A stretch of DNA of 64,000 nt from Methylosarcina fibrata AML-C10. GTDB lineage: Bacteria; Pseudomonadota; Gammaproteobacteria; Methylococcales; Methylomonadaceae. The stretch is from assembly GCF_000372865.1 (NCBI RefSeq), contig NZ_KB889965.1:141964-205963 (forward strand). Reading direction: 5' to 3'. A program made the translations under genes and the position numbers. The notes under the pieces are model-generated. The model was not told where the DNA came from, did no database searches, and was given only the letters and a program-made list of their open reading frames with translations. Shown in pieces: positions 63,635-64,000 of this stretch. Positions within the stretch are counted from its first letter, which is position 1. Each line of letters begins with the position of its first letter.

Positions 63635-64000
63635 TCACCTGTCGGTTTTCACGGCTTTGAAAAACTCGATCATCGCTTTATTCCTACCCGGCCATTCGGG
63701 ATGCGGGCCGCTGCCTTCGCAATACCAGGTTTGCACGCCGTCTTTACAGCCGCTGTAAGCCACGCACCCTTCTACGCCTTGGACGGGAATGGTATTGGGT
63801 AAAGGTTGGCCGATTTTCAGATCTTTGGCTTTTTGTTCAAGTTCGTGCCGATAATAGCTTTCCCAGCGCATGGGCTTGCCGGATAAGGATTTGCGGTCCT
63901 CCAGGTTGTACTTTTTGGTGGCGCATTTATTGCAGTTCGCCCACCATTCGATCGCCTCTTTTCCATAATTCGGGAACAGCTTGTCACGGCGGCTGTGCAT
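63635..64000 (-). CDS. PHB depolymerase-type esterase, C-terminal part (continues beyond window)
   Basis: The 121 visible residues end with YSGCKDGVQTWYCEGSGPHPEWPGRNKAMIEFFKAVK, the C-terminal block of the PHB depolymerase/feruloyl esterase (LpqC-like) alpha/beta hydrolases, which contains the catalytic His. WWANCNKCATKKYNLED before it is the usual binding segment (W..xNxC). The nucleophile elbow (GxSxG) is expected further upstream, off the right edge. The ATG at the last bases of the window is probably internal. The substrate may be a polyester or a phenolic ester. Confidence 0.72.
   Translation of the reverse strand: MHSRRDKLFPNYGKEAIEWWANCNKCATKKYNLEDRKSLSGKPMRWESYYRHELEQKAKDLKIGQPLPNTIPVQGVEGCVAYSGCKDGVQTWYCEGSGPHPEWPGRNKAMIEFFKAVKTDR

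Overview
The window looks like chromosomal DNA of a gammaproteobacterium, most likely a methanotroph-type Methylococcales relative. HflD, SbcB, DnaQ, WaaA and a CopZ/CopA pair place it in the Gammaproteobacteria. The di-heme c-type protein at 10.9 kb resembles surface di-heme peroxidase-like proteins known from methanotrophs, but the lineage call is inference from gene style, not a search result.

Bases 1-27.4 kb are ordinary GC-rich backbone. They hold the sbcB 3' end, a Trp-rich exported protein, a type II NADH dehydrogenase, a YcxB-like protein, dnaQ, waaA, a MarR regulator with two operators divergent from an NTF2-like gene, a CBS-GAF-GGDEF-EAL protein, a di-heme cytochrome, an hflD-ABC transporter (Gld-type) operon, copZ-copA, a second GGDEF/EAL protein with altered motifs, mobA plus an aminotransferase, and small lipoproteins. 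One IS630-type element sits at 19.4-20.6 kb.

Bases 27.6-37.8 kb are a graveyard of insertion sequences (IS5-, IS982-, IS4-, Tn5-, IS1380-, IS630- and IS3-type pieces) around an intact lhgO gene. A full-length IS5-family copy lies at 34.4-35.9 kb and a near-identical copy in the same orientation at 52.9-54.4 kb. Between them is an AT-richer defence island with two systems. The first is a sigma-54 activator with an N-terminal CARF/RtcR-like sensor, followed one base after its stop codon by a good -24/-12 promoter driving hsdR, then a toxin-antitoxin pair, hsdM, hsdS and a second related toxin-antitoxin pair. The second is a three-gene operon: a DUF3696-type AAA ATPase, a protein of unknown function, and a UvrD/HelD-like helicase. 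Its layout recalls Gabija but it lacks a visible TOPRIM nuclease.

Bases 54.4-60.8 kb are an AT-rich metabolic module: moaD, moaA, a molybdopterin enzyme closely resembling acetylene hydratase, and small membrane proteins. The enzyme gene is cut by the second copy of the 19.4 kb IS630 element. Removing the element and one TA restores a 742-residue frame. Bases 60.9-63.5 kb are further IS remnants, and the window ends in the C-terminal part of a PHB-depolymerase-type esterase.

Many frame breaks are single-base changes in homopolymer runs. The two IS5 copies carry different ones, so part of the apparent decay, including that in the sigma-54 activator and hsdS, may be sequencing error.
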